This document shows positions 46,414 to 53,547 of a stretch of DNA of 64,000 nt, piece by piece. The position numbers and the translations under genes are program-made. Location of the stretch: positions 62,001-126,000 of the forward strand of contig FUZM01000002.1 in NCBI GenBank assembly GCA_900167925.1, written 5' to 3'. The notes beneath the pieces are model-generated. The model did not search any database, was not told the origin of the DNA, and was given only the letters and a program-made list of their open reading frames with translations. Each line of letters opens with the position of its first letter. Within the stretch, counting starts at the first letter, position 1. The DNA comes from Bacteroidales bacterium WCE2008 (GTDB lineage: Bacteria; Bacteroidota; Bacteroidia; Bacteroidales; UBA932).

Positions 46414-46484
46414 AGGTGCCTAGCGGAATCGAACCGCTGTAGCAGGTTTTGCAGACCTGTGCCTAACCGCTCGGCCAAAGCACC
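46414..46484 (-). tRNA. tRNA-Cys (anticodon GCA)
   Basis: Reading the minus strand, a 7-bp acceptor stem (GGTGCTT with AGGCACC), a D arm with GCCGAGCGGTTAGGC, the anticodon loop TCTGCAAA in stem CAGG/CCTG, and the T arm GCGGTTCGATTCCGC are all present. The discriminator is U73, as in tRNA-Cys. The 71-base length fits. CCA is not encoded. Confidence 0.96.
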
Positions 46485-46501
46485 ATTTCTCAAATGGATT
46501 G

Positions 46502-46532
46502 CAAATATAGCTTTTTATTTTATATCTGCAAA
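46502..46532 (-). promoter_or_regulatory. Promoter of tRNA-Cys
   Basis: On the minus strand TTTG (46529-46532) and TATATTTG (46502-46509) are separated by exactly 19 bases, a textbook match. Confidence 0.85.
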
Positions 46533-46735
46533 AAAAATCTGCGCAATGATTAAACGTTACAATTTATAAGCACTTTATCGTTTTAATAGAATCGTGGAGG
46601 CCTCTGAAAACGTTTTACGGCAGATTGACCTTTTTTATCTAAAATTTTAATAAAAATTTGTATCATTTTAAATCGCTGATAATTAGATATATACAAAAAA
46701 CGCTTTAAAATTTGGTTCGAAATTTTATTAAAATA

Positions 46736-46766
46736 TTTGTGGAGAATCAAAAAAGCTGTACCTTTG
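46736..46766 (+). promoter_or_regulatory. Textbook promoter of a candidate non-coding RNA
   Basis: TTTG (46736-46739) and TACCTTTG (46759-46766) are separated by exactly 19 bases. No protein gene follows before the terminator at 46882-46920. Confidence 0.8.
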
Positions 46767-46771
46767 CATCG

Positions 46772-46920
46772 AGTTGATGATGAGGTTCTCTCACATACAG
46801 CTCATTGGTTATTAGTTTTAGTGTTATTAATTATGTGGTTAGTATGAGCCTCGCGCGTGAAGCGTCAGTGCTCATGGAATTAAAAGGAGTCCGATCTGAA
46901 GGGCTTCTTTTTTTTCTTTT
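46772..46920 (+). ncRNA. Candidate non-coding RNA of about 150 nt (unassigned)
   Basis: A perfect promoter precedes and an intrinsic terminator ends this short unit. It contains no credible open frame: the track of sense codons starting near 46805 runs through the terminator. A strong internal hairpin at 46844-46874 pairs TGAGC with GCTCA and CGC with GCG. It is transcribed divergently from tRNA-Cys and lies directly upstream of repeat copy B. Candidate identities to test are 6S RNA and Bacteroidales-specific RNAs; I cannot assign it from memory. Confidence 0.6.
46882..46920 (+). terminator. Intrinsic terminator of the candidate ncRNA
   Basis: Arms AAAAGGAGTCC and GGGCTTCTTTT pair over 11 bp (two G-U pairs) around an 8-base loop and run into TTTTTTCTTTT. 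Confidence 0.85.
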
Positions 46921-47253
46921 ATATACGTACAGTTCTCTTTTATCCCTTATTCTCGAGCCGGGGATTTGTCCTTCCGCGGCCAGCTGCTTTCTCCATCGTC
47001 CGGCTGACGGGCAGCCTCCGGCAGCGGCGGTAGTCCTCGTGCTCTCGGCTCTGTTCCGCCGACTTTGTCGGCTCCATCCCTCCCAATGTCTACATCGTCC
47101 TGCTTCGCAGAACTCGTATCCATCGGGCCCCTCCCTCTGACGTGGCCGAGGGTGGCCACGCTCGCCGAGACGAGAGGACACCCACCGCTTTCTCGCCACT
47201 GCGGACGGACACGCCCTCGCTCAACGAGACCTCTAATCTGTCGGATAAAGCAT

Positions 47254-47697
47254 TGAGGGTGCACGAAATATGGACAGAGACGTGTCTGTTGCAGGGTAGT
47301 GCACCCTCATCCCTCTTTTTTCGTCACTGAGGGTGCAGCACCATACCACTGAGTGCTCTGTACTGTGGTATGCCGCACCCTTAACTGCGATTTTTCGGCA
47401 CTGAGGGTGCAGGGATGTGGCACAGAGGGCAGTACGATGCATGCTGTTGCCCCCTCAACACTGTATTTCGGCGGATGAGGGTGCAACAATGTGCCACTGA
47501 GTGGCCTGTGCTGTGGTTTGCCGCAACCTTAACCTTGTTTTTCGGCGAATGAGGGTGCAGCAATGTGCCACTGAGTGCCCTGTACTGTGGTATGCCGCAC
47601 CCTTAACATTGATTTTCTGGCACTGAGGGTGCAAGGATGTGCCACAGAGGGCAGTACGAGGCATGCTGTTGCCCCCTCAACCGTATATTTTTCACCG
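47254..47697 (+). repeat. Six tandem repeats with an exact 74-bp period
   Basis: Units begin with TGAGGGTGCA at 47254, 47328, 47402, 47476, 47550 and 47624. Each has inverted arms (TGAGGGTGC near its start, GCACCCTTA or a variant about 50 bases later) and usually an inner pair such as CCATACCAC/GTGGTATG, then a T-rich stretch. Units 2 and 5 share a variant centre (GAGGGCAGTACGA). Units 1-2 and 4-5 are most alike as pairs. Since 74 is not a multiple of 3, no long reading frame can follow the repeat. There are no unique spacers, so this is not CRISPR. Confidence 0.93.
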
Positions 47698-47734
47698 TCG
47701 GGCTGCTGCCGTCGCGGACGGGTGGAGGAGACGC

Positions 47735-47901
47735 CGGAGGAATTGAGGAAAAGCGGAGAGCGAGGGAGCGACCGTCGCTGCCGTGAAGAACGGCGTGTGT
47801 CTGAAGGACGTTACGACGACTTCGAGCGAAGCGACGAAGGTGGCGTAAAAGGACTGAGTTAGCCGTTTAGGCGGCGACAGCGACCGAGCAGCTTTTCCGA
47901 A
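47735..47901 (+). repeat. 167-bp conserved block, copy B
   Basis: Gapless match to 36865-37031 with 9 differences. The match ends abruptly on both sides, where the flanks differ in sequence though not in overall plan. Confidence 0.9.
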
Positions 47902-48013
47902 GCTGACGGAGGCGGCCCGTCAGCCGGACGAGGCAGCAAGACGGCGGCAGCGCGCCGGGATAAAGCTGGCAGGACGCGAAAGCAGGACAGCTGTGATGGA
48001 TGCAGGGCGGGGG

Positions 48014-48592
48014 TTAGATGAATTTCTGGAGAAGGGAATAGAGGGCGTGGACGGGAAGGCCCATGATATTGAAGTATGATCCCTCGATCTTGGTGATGCC
48101 GACATAGCCGATCCATTCCTGGATACCGTAGGCGCCGGCTTTGTCGTATGGACGATATTTTCCGATGTAATATGAAATCTCCTCAGGCGTCAGCTCCCTG
48201 AACCAGACTCTGGCCGTATCGGTGACGGTCTCCATCCGGGAGGAATCCCGGACCGTGACGGCCGTGATTACCTGATGCTCCCTTCCGGATAGATGCTGCA
48301 GCATCCGTTCGGCCTCGGCCGGCTTGCATGGCTTTCCCATGATCTCGTCGCCGCAGAGGACCATAGTGTCGGAAGTGATCAGAATCTCGTTGTCGGCGAG
48401 AGGACGATGAAAGCCCATTGACTTGCCTTCGGACATCAAGACTGGGACCTGCTCATGAGGAGTCGCCGGATCGTATGTCTCTATGAACGAGTTCTTTGTG
48501 TCAACCGTGAATTTTATATCAAGACCGGCGAGCAACTCCTTTCTGCGGGGAGAATTGCTCGCCAGTATGATCTTTTTGCCTTTCAGGTCCAT
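48014..48592 (-). CDS. maf: Maf-family nucleoside triphosphate pyrophosphatase
   Basis: Maf proteins hydrolyse non-canonical or excess nucleoside triphosphates and can slow division. The 192-residue protein has the signature ILASNSPRRKELLAGL at the N-terminus, ITSDTMVLCGDEIMGKP, and the C-terminal KAGAYGIQ and GSYFNIMGLPVHAL. It ends the DUF3467-kdsC-maf unit, starting 2 bases after kdsC. Confidence 0.95.
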   Translation of the reverse strand: MDLKGKKIILASNSPRRKELLAGLDIKFTVDTKNSFIETYDPATPHEQVPVLMSEGKSMGFHRPLADNEILITSDTMVLCGDEIMGKPCKPAEAERMLQHLSGREHQVITAVTVRDSSRMETVTDTARVWFRELTPEEISYYIGKYRPYDKAGAYGIQEWIGYVGITKIEGSYFNIMGLPVHALYSLLQKFI

Positions 48593-48594
48593 CG

Positions 48595-49116
48595 TCAGAA
48601 CAGTTTTTTGTAGATTTTCTGGTCGAACACCCAGCGTCCCTGGGCCTTCATCACAGTCTCGACGGTATTGCGCACGCAGCCATGGCCGCCCGGATATTCT
48701 GATATCCAGTCGGCTGCAGCCTTGACCTCCTCGACGGCGTCAGAAGGACATACGCCCATTCCGCAGGCTTCCATGACCTCGATATCCGGAATGTCATCTC
48801 CTATATATAAGACCTCTTCCGCCTTCAGTCCATGCCTGCGGCAGAAATCTTCCAATTCTTCCATCTTTACCCGGGATCCGAGATAAATGTCTTCCTCCGG
48901 AAGCCCGCTTGTAAGGAAACGGGCCTGGATCGACTTGGATCGGCCTCCGGTGATGATTGCGGTAGGGTAGCCGTTCATTACGGCCATTCTGATTGCGAAT
49001 CCGTCCTTGGCGTCGAAGGTGCGGTAAAGCTCACCCTGCAAGTCGCAGAGGATGCCGCCGTTGGTAAAGACGCCATCAATGTCGAAAGCGAATGCCTTGA
49101 TTTTGCTGAAATCCAT
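48595..49116 (-). CDS. kdsC: 3-deoxy-D-manno-octulosonate 8-phosphate phosphatase (KdsC-type HAD)
   Basis: KdsC removes phosphate from KDO 8-phosphate in lipopolysaccharide core synthesis. The 173-residue C0-type HAD protein has FDIDGVFTNGGI (nucleophile Asp), TGGRSKSIQAR, and GDDIPDIEVMEACGMGVCPSDAV. I start at ATG 49116; a GTG directly before it touches the stop of the upstream gene and could also be used. Confidence 0.92.
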   Translation of the reverse strand: MDFSKIKAFAFDIDGVFTNGGILCDLQGELYRTFDAKDGFAIRMAVMNGYPTAIITGGRSKSIQARFLTSGLPEEDIYLGSRVKMEELEDFCRRHGLKAEEVLYIGDDIPDIEVMEACGMGVCPSDAVEEVKAAADWISEYPGGHGCVRNTVETVMKAQGRWVFDQKIYKKLF

Positions 49117-49119
49117 CAC

Positions 49120-49440
49120 TTACGATTTGGGACCGTTGAAAGGACCGAAGTTCTCGATGTTGAAAGTGCCGCCTTTCTGCTGGCCGTCCAGATCGATCAT
49201 TCCGAACTGGTTCTCGTACTTGATGATATTGTCCTGCAGCGCATTGAGAAGGCGTTTTGCATGCTCCGGAGTCATGATCAGACGATTACCGATCTCCGGT
49301 TTCGGAAGGCCTGGGAGCATGGTCGCGAAATCAATGATGAATTCGCTGCGGGAGTGCGTAATTATAGCAAGGTTGGAATAAGTGCCTTTTGCGACTTCGG
49401 GCTTAAGCTCGAGGCTTATCTGTTTCTTCTCGTTTTCCAT
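49120..49440 (-). CDS. DUF3467 family protein
   Basis: This 106-residue protein of unknown function matches the DUF3467 family. Conserved segments are YSNLAIITHSRSEFIIDFA, LPGLPKPEIGNRLIMTPEHAKRLL and NIIKYENQFG. It leads a minus-strand unit with kdsC and maf and is divergent from valS. Its promoter is TAAATTTG at 49462-49469. Confidence 0.88.
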   Translation of the reverse strand: MENEKKQISLELKPEVAKGTYSNLAIITHSRSEFIIDFATMLPGLPKPEIGNRLIMTPEHAKRLLNALQDNIIKYENQFGMIDLDGQQKGGTFNIENFGPFNGPKS

Positions 49441-49461
49441 ATTCAGAATGTATTATTTCCA

Positions 49462-49489
49462 CAAATTTAACTAAAATTATGTATCTTTG
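49462..49489. promoter_or_regulatory. Divergent promoters for DUF3467-kdsC-maf (minus) and valS (plus)
   Basis: Minus strand: TAAATTTG at 49462-49469. Plus strand: TATCTTTG at 49482-49489, 27 bases before the valS ATG. The -7 boxes are only 12 bases apart, so the promoters overlap and should compete. Confidence 0.7.
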
Positions 49490-49516
49490 TATGTTTATAC
49501 GAAATTTAGATTTAAA

Positions 49517-52171
49517 ATGGAAATATCAGCGAAGTACAATCCGTCAGAGGTAGAAGATAAGTGGTACTCCTACTGGCTTGAGCATAAATTCTTTCATTCG
49601 GAACCGGATGAGCGTGAACCTTACACGATCGTAATCCCGCCGCCGAACGTAACCGGTATCCTTCACATGGGCCATGTGCTCAACAATACCCTGAATGATG
49701 TGCTCATCCGCAAAGCCCGCATGGACGGAAAAAACGCCTGCTGGGTTCCGGGTACTGACCATGCATCCATCGCTACCGAGAACAAAGTCGTAGCGAAGCT
49801 TAAGAACATGGGCATCCGCAAGGAGGACCTGACCAGGGAAGAGTTCCTCAAATACGCATGGGAATGGAAAGAGGAGCATGGAGGAATCATCCTCAAGCAG
49901 CTCCGCAAGCTCGGTTCATCCTGCGACTGGGACAGGACCAGGTTCACCATGGAGCCGGAACTTACCGAAGCCGTCATCAACACCTTCGTGTACTTCTATG
50001 AGAAAGGCCTGATATACAGGGGAGTGAGGATGGTCAACTGGGATCCGGAAGGACTTACCGCCGTCAGTGACGAGGAGGTTATCCACAAGGACACCAAGAG
50101 CCATTTCTATCACCTGAAATATTATATTTCCGATGGCAACGGCAATCCTACCGACCAGTATCTCGTGATCGCGACCACAAGGCCTGAGACCATCATGGCC
50201 GATGCTGCGATCTGCGTCAACCCTGAGGACGAGAGACATCACTGGCTCCGCGGCAAGAAGGTGCTCATCCCTCTGATCAACAAGGAGATTCCTGTGATCG
50301 AGGACAGCTACGTGGAGATGGACTTCGGTACCGGCTGCCTCAAGGTGACCCCGGCGCATGACGTCCATGACTATGAGATCGGACTCCGCCACAATCTTCC
50401 GGTGCTCGATATCATCGATGAGCATGGAAAACTCAATGAGAATGCCCAGATACTCGTCGGCGAAGACAGGTTCGTGGCCCGCAAGAAGATCGTCAAGATG
50501 CTTGATGAAGCCGGAAATCTCGTCAAGGTCGAAGAATATACATCTCCTGTAGGATACTCTGAAAGGACCAATGCCGTCATCGAGCCAAGGCTCTCCGCCC
50601 AGTGGTTCCTTAAGATGGAAGGTCTTGCTGCAGAGGCACTTGATGCAGTCGAGAGCGGCAAGGTCAAGCTTATCCCGGAGAAATACCGCAATACATATAG
50701 GCATTGGATGGAGAACGCCCATGACTGGTGCATCAGCCGCCAGCTCTGGTGGGGCCAGCGCATCCCTGCATACTATCTCCCTGACGGCCGCTTCGTAGTT
50801 GCCGCCACCGCAGAAAAGGCTCTCGAGGCTGCCAGGAAGCTTGACGCTTCTGTCAAGATGGAAGATCTCCATCAGGACGAGGATGTCCTCGATACATGGT
50901 TCAGCTCATGGCTCTGGCCGATTTCAGTATTCGACCCGCAGATGCCGGGCCAGCCTGACCATAAGCCGAACAAAGACCTTGCATATTATTACCCTACGAG
51001 CGACCTCGTAACCGGTCCGGACATCATCTTCTTCTGGGTAGCCAGGATGGTGATGGCTGGAAGCGAGTTCATGAAGAGGGAGCCGTTCAGCAACGTATAT
51101 TTTACAGGTATCGTGAGAGACAAGCTCGGTCGCAAGATGTCCAAGCAGCTTGGTAACTCTCCTGACCCTCTGGTGCTCATCGAGAAATATGGCGCAGATG
51201 CAGTCCGTATCGGAATGCTTCTCTGCTCATCGGCCGGAAACGACATCTTCTATGACGAGTCTCAGGTCGAGCAGGGCAGGAATTTCTGCGGAAAGATATG
51301 GAATTCATTCCGTCTCATCAAGGGATGGGATACTGAAGCATCGCTTAAGCAGAGCGATGTCAATGCACTTGCAGTCAAGTGGTTCGAAAATAAGCTCAAC
51401 CAGACAATCGAGCTCGTTGAAGACCACTACGGCAAGTTCAGGATCTCCGATGCCCTTATGGCCATATACAAGCTCTTCTGGGATGACTATTGCTCATGGT
51501 ACCTCGAGCTCGTCAAGCCGGCATACGGCGAGAAGATCGACGTGGCTACCTATGAGGCTACCGTCGGATTTTTCGACAAGCTTCTGCGCATGATCCATCC
51601 GGTCATGCCATTCATCACCGAGGAACTCTGGCAGGCTCTCCAGGCACGCAAGGAAGGCGAGACCATAATGTATGCTTCTACTCCGAAGGCCGGCGCATAC
51701 GATGCCGACTTCATTTCCCGCTTCGAGATGGCCCAGGAGGCCGTGAACGGCATCCGTGGCATACGTCAGCAGAAGAACCTCTCTCCTAAGGAGGCTCTTG
51801 CCCTCAAGATCAAGGGAGACTTCAGCGCTGAACTCGTTCCTGCAGTGGTTAAGCTTGCTAATACTTCTTCAGTCGATATCGTGGAGGACTTCGGCCAGGC
51901 TGCCGGCGTATCGTTCATGGTAAGGACCGTGGAGATGTTCGTGGCCCTCGAAGGACTCGTGAATGCTGACGAGGAGATAGCCAAGCTCGAGAAAGAGCTT
52001 GATTACCAGGTCAAGTTCCTCGAGAGCGTGCGCAAGAAACTCTCCAACCAGGGTTTCGTGGCCCATGCCCCTGAGGCAGTGATTGCCAATGAGCGCAAGA
52101 AAGAGGCTGACTCGCTCTCAAAGATCGAGAGCTATGAGGCCCAGATTAAGGCTCTGAAAAACAATAAGTAA
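49517..52171 (+). CDS. valS: Valyl-tRNA synthetase
   Basis: ValS charges tRNA-Val and edits mischarged threonine. The 884-residue class I enzyme has the HIGH motif in PPPNVTGILHMGHVLN, the editing domain (about residues 190-340, with TTRPETIMADAAICVNP), the KMSKS loop as RKMSKQLGNS and a C-terminal coiled-coil arm. The start is ATG 49517. It heads a run of closely spaced genes: the thioesterase gene begins 1 base after its stop. Confidence 0.97.
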   Translation: MEISAKYNPSEVEDKWYSYWLEHKFFHSEPDEREPYTIVIPPPNVTGILHMGHVLNNTLNDVLIRKARMDGKNACWVPGTDHASIATENKVVAKLKNMGIRKEDLTREEFLKYAWEWKEEHGGIILKQLRKLGSSCDWDRTRFTMEPELTEAVINTFVYFYEKGLIYRGVRMVNWDPEGLTAVSDEEVIHKDTKSHFYHLKYYISDGNGNPTDQYLVIATTRPETIMADAAICVNPEDERHHWLRGKKVLIPLINKEIPVIEDSYVEMDFGTGCLKVTPAHDVHDYEIGLRHNLPVLDIIDEHGKLNENAQILVGEDRFVARKKIVKMLDEAGNLVKVEEYTSPVGYSERTNAVIEPRLSAQWFLKMEGLAAEALDAVESGKVKLIPEKYRNTYRHWMENAHDWCISRQLWWGQRIPAYYLPDGRFVVAATAEKALEAARKLDASVKMEDLHQDEDVLDTWFSSWLWPISVFDPQMPGQPDHKPNKDLAYYYPTSDLVTGPDIIFFWVARMVMAGSEFMKREPFSNVYFTGIVRDKLGRKMSKQLGNSPDPLVLIEKYGADAVRIGMLLCSSAGNDIFYDESQVEQGRNFCGKIWNSFRLIKGWDTEASLKQSDVNALAVKWFENKLNQTIELVEDHYGKFRISDALMAIYKLFWDDYCSWYLELVKPAYGEKIDVATYEATVGFFDKLLRMIHPVMPFITEELWQALQARKEGETIMYASTPKAGAYDADFISRFEMAQEAVNGIRGIRQQKNLSPKEALALKIKGDFSAELVPAVVKLANTSSVDIVEDFGQAAGVSFMVRTVEMFVALEGLVNADEEIAKLEKELDYQVKFLESVRKKLSNQGFVAHAPEAVIANERKKEADSLSKIESYEAQIKALKNNK

Positions 52172-52172
52172 G

Positions 52173-52586
52173 ATGATGTATTTCGAATTGGAGTTTCCTG
52201 TCCGCTATTATGAGACAGACCAGATGGGCATAGTCCATCACTCCAACTATATCCGGTATTTCGAGTGCGCCCGTAACGGTATGATGGCCGACGCCGGCTA
52301 TCCTATCGAGAGATGCGAGGAAGAGGGTGTGACCATTCCTATCGTGTCCGTCGAGTGCAAGTACAAGTATCCGGCCCGCATGGGGGATGTCCTCAAGGTT
52401 ACGGCTTCTATAGAGGCGGCTCCTATGGCCAAGCTTGTAGTGAAGCAGTCTGTCTATAACCAGAGAGGGGAGCTGTGCGCGACCGGTCAGGTGATGTTGG
52501 GCTTCCTTAACAAGGAGACCGGCCGTCCTACCCGTTGTCCGGAGCCGCTGTACAAGATCATCGAATCCAGGTTGACTGACCGTTAA
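52173..52586 (+). CDS. Acyl-CoA thioesterase (YbgC-like hotdog fold)
   Basis: This 137-residue 4-hydroxybenzoyl-CoA-thioesterase-type protein should hydrolyse short or medium acyl-thioesters. The active-site region is RYYETDQMGIVHHSNYIRYFE, with the catalytic aspartate in ETDQMG. The in vivo substrate is unknown. The ATG at 52173 is preceded by a further in-frame start context of ATGATG. tatA starts 11 bases downstream. Confidence 0.9.
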   Translation: MMYFELEFPVRYYETDQMGIVHHSNYIRYFECARNGMMADAGYPIERCEEEGVTIPIVSVECKYKYPARMGDVLKVTASIEAAPMAKLVVKQSVYNQRGELCATGQVMLGFLNKETGRPTRCPEPLYKIIESRLTDR

Positions 52587-52597
52587 TACGCTATAAT

Positions 52598-52798
52598 ATG
52601 ATCGCTTATCCTTTATTTATCGGTTATGGGGAGATTATCCTCATCGTCATTCTGTTTCTGCTTCTCTTCGGCGCCAAGAAGATTCCTGAGCTCATGCGTG
52701 GCCTTGGAAAGGGCGTAAAGAGTTTCAAGGAAGGGCTCAACGACGTAGAGAAAGAAATCAAGAAGGAGGATAACCCTTCGGAAAAGGAGGACAAGTAG
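52598..52798 (+). CDS. tatA: Twin-arginine translocase subunit TatA/TatE
   Basis: This 66-residue protein forms the Tat pore for folded proteins. It has one N-terminal membrane helix (IILIVILFLLLFGAKKIPEL), the conserved FGAKKIPE hinge, and an amphipathic helix (GLGKGVKSFKEGLNDV) followed by a charged tail. tatC follows with 2 bases between stop and start. Confidence 0.94.
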   Translation: MIAYPLFIGYGEIILIVILFLLLFGAKKIPELMRGLGKGVKSFKEGLNDVEKEIKKEDNPSEKEDK

Positions 52799-52800
52799 AA

Positions 52801-53547
52801 GTGGGCGACACTTCTGAAATGTCTTTCTGGGACCATCTGGACGTGCTGAGGGGCGTTTTGCTGCGCTCGGCCGCGGCGATTGTGGTCCTCACCGCAATCT
52901 TCCTCTGCTTCAAGGACGCCTTGTTTTCGGCCGTGCTATGGCCTGCTTCGGAGGATTTCGTCCTCTACAGGCTTCTGGGAGTGCGGTTCAGCATGGACCT
53001 GATAAATATTGAGGTATCTGCCCAGTTCTTCGCCCATCTCAGGATGGCGGCCCTTTCCGGGGTTGTGCTGGCTTTCCCTTATATCATATTCGAGCTATGG
53101 AAGTTTATCGCCCCCGCTCTCTATGAAAAAGAGAAAAAAGCGGTCGGAGCGGCCTTTGCAATGTCCTCAGGCCTGTTTTATCTGGGGGGCGCGGTTGGAT
53201 ATTTCGTGGTGCTGCCGGTATGCCTGATGTTCTTCATGAACTATACAGTCAGTCCCGACATAGTCAACACTATTACCCTGGGCTCATATATCTCGATTTT
53301 CACGTCGATGGTCTTCCTGATCGGAATAGTCTTCGAGTTCCCGGCCGTAGCCATGGTCCTTTCGAAACTAGGGGTAATCGACAGGGGGGTGCTCAGGAAA
53401 TACAGACGTCATGCCTTCATCGCGATACTCGTGCTGTCGGCGCTCATAACTCCGTCGGACCCGTTCTCCATGGTGGTGCTCGCGATCCCTATGTATGGTC
53501 TTTATGAGTTTAGTATAATCCTTTGTAAAAGAGAAAGTAACGAGTAA
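52801..53547 (+). CDS. tatC: Twin-arginine translocase subunit TatC
   Basis: TatC recognises the twin-arginine signal peptide. The 248-residue protein has the N-terminal signature FWDHLDVLRG, six predicted membrane helices and the conserved FEFPAVAMVLSKLGVI segment. I use GTG 52801, directly behind the tatA stop; ATG 52819 (MSFWDHLDV) is a possible alternative. The stop overlaps the ABC-F start by one base (TAATG). Confidence 0.93.
   Translation: MGDTSEMSFWDHLDVLRGVLLRSAAAIVVLTAIFLCFKDALFSAVLWPASEDFVLYRLLGVRFSMDLINIEVSAQFFAHLRMAALSGVVLAFPYIIFELWKFIAPALYEKEKKAVGAAFAMSSGLFYLGGAVGYFVVLPVCLMFFMNYTVSPDIVNTITLGSYISIFTSMVFLIGIVFEFPAVAMVLSKLGVIDRGVLRKYRRHAFIAILVLSALITPSDPFSMVVLAIPMYGLYEFSIILCKRESNE

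Larger units (their letters stand above)
46997..47930 (+). repeat. Structured intergenic element, copy B (with internal tandem array)
   Basis: This copy spans 934 bp between the candidate ncRNA and maf. Its outer arms are 24-base inverted repeats with one mismatch (46997-47020 and 47907-47930), different in sequence from those of copy A except for a CTGA(A)C(A/G)GGC-like core. Inside lie hairpins GCCGAC-TTT-GTCGGC (47058-47072), CTGC-TTC-GCAG (47100-47110) and CGTGGCC-GAGGGT-GGCCACG (47141-47160), the motif GGGCCCCTCCC (47126-47136), the 74-bp array (47254-47697) and the 167-bp block (47735-47901). No credible gene is seen. Confidence 0.7.

Noticed and set aside
46345..46569. Short open frame after the histidine phosphatase gene
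   Set aside because: It runs through a terminator and the tRNA-Cys gene on the other strand.
46805..47140. 111-residue open frame after the perfect promoter at 46736-46766
   Set aside because: It crosses the intrinsic terminator at 46882-46920, so the transcript would end before most of it. The translated sequence is low in complexity.
47233..47664. Series of short minus-strand reading frames with similar peptides
   Set aside because: They are produced by the 74-bp repeat, whose period shifts frame each unit. No start context or promoter is present.
47254..47697. CRISPR array
   Set aside because: The repeat is continuous with a 74-bp period. There are no unique spacers of uniform length between short identical repeats, and no cas genes in the window.
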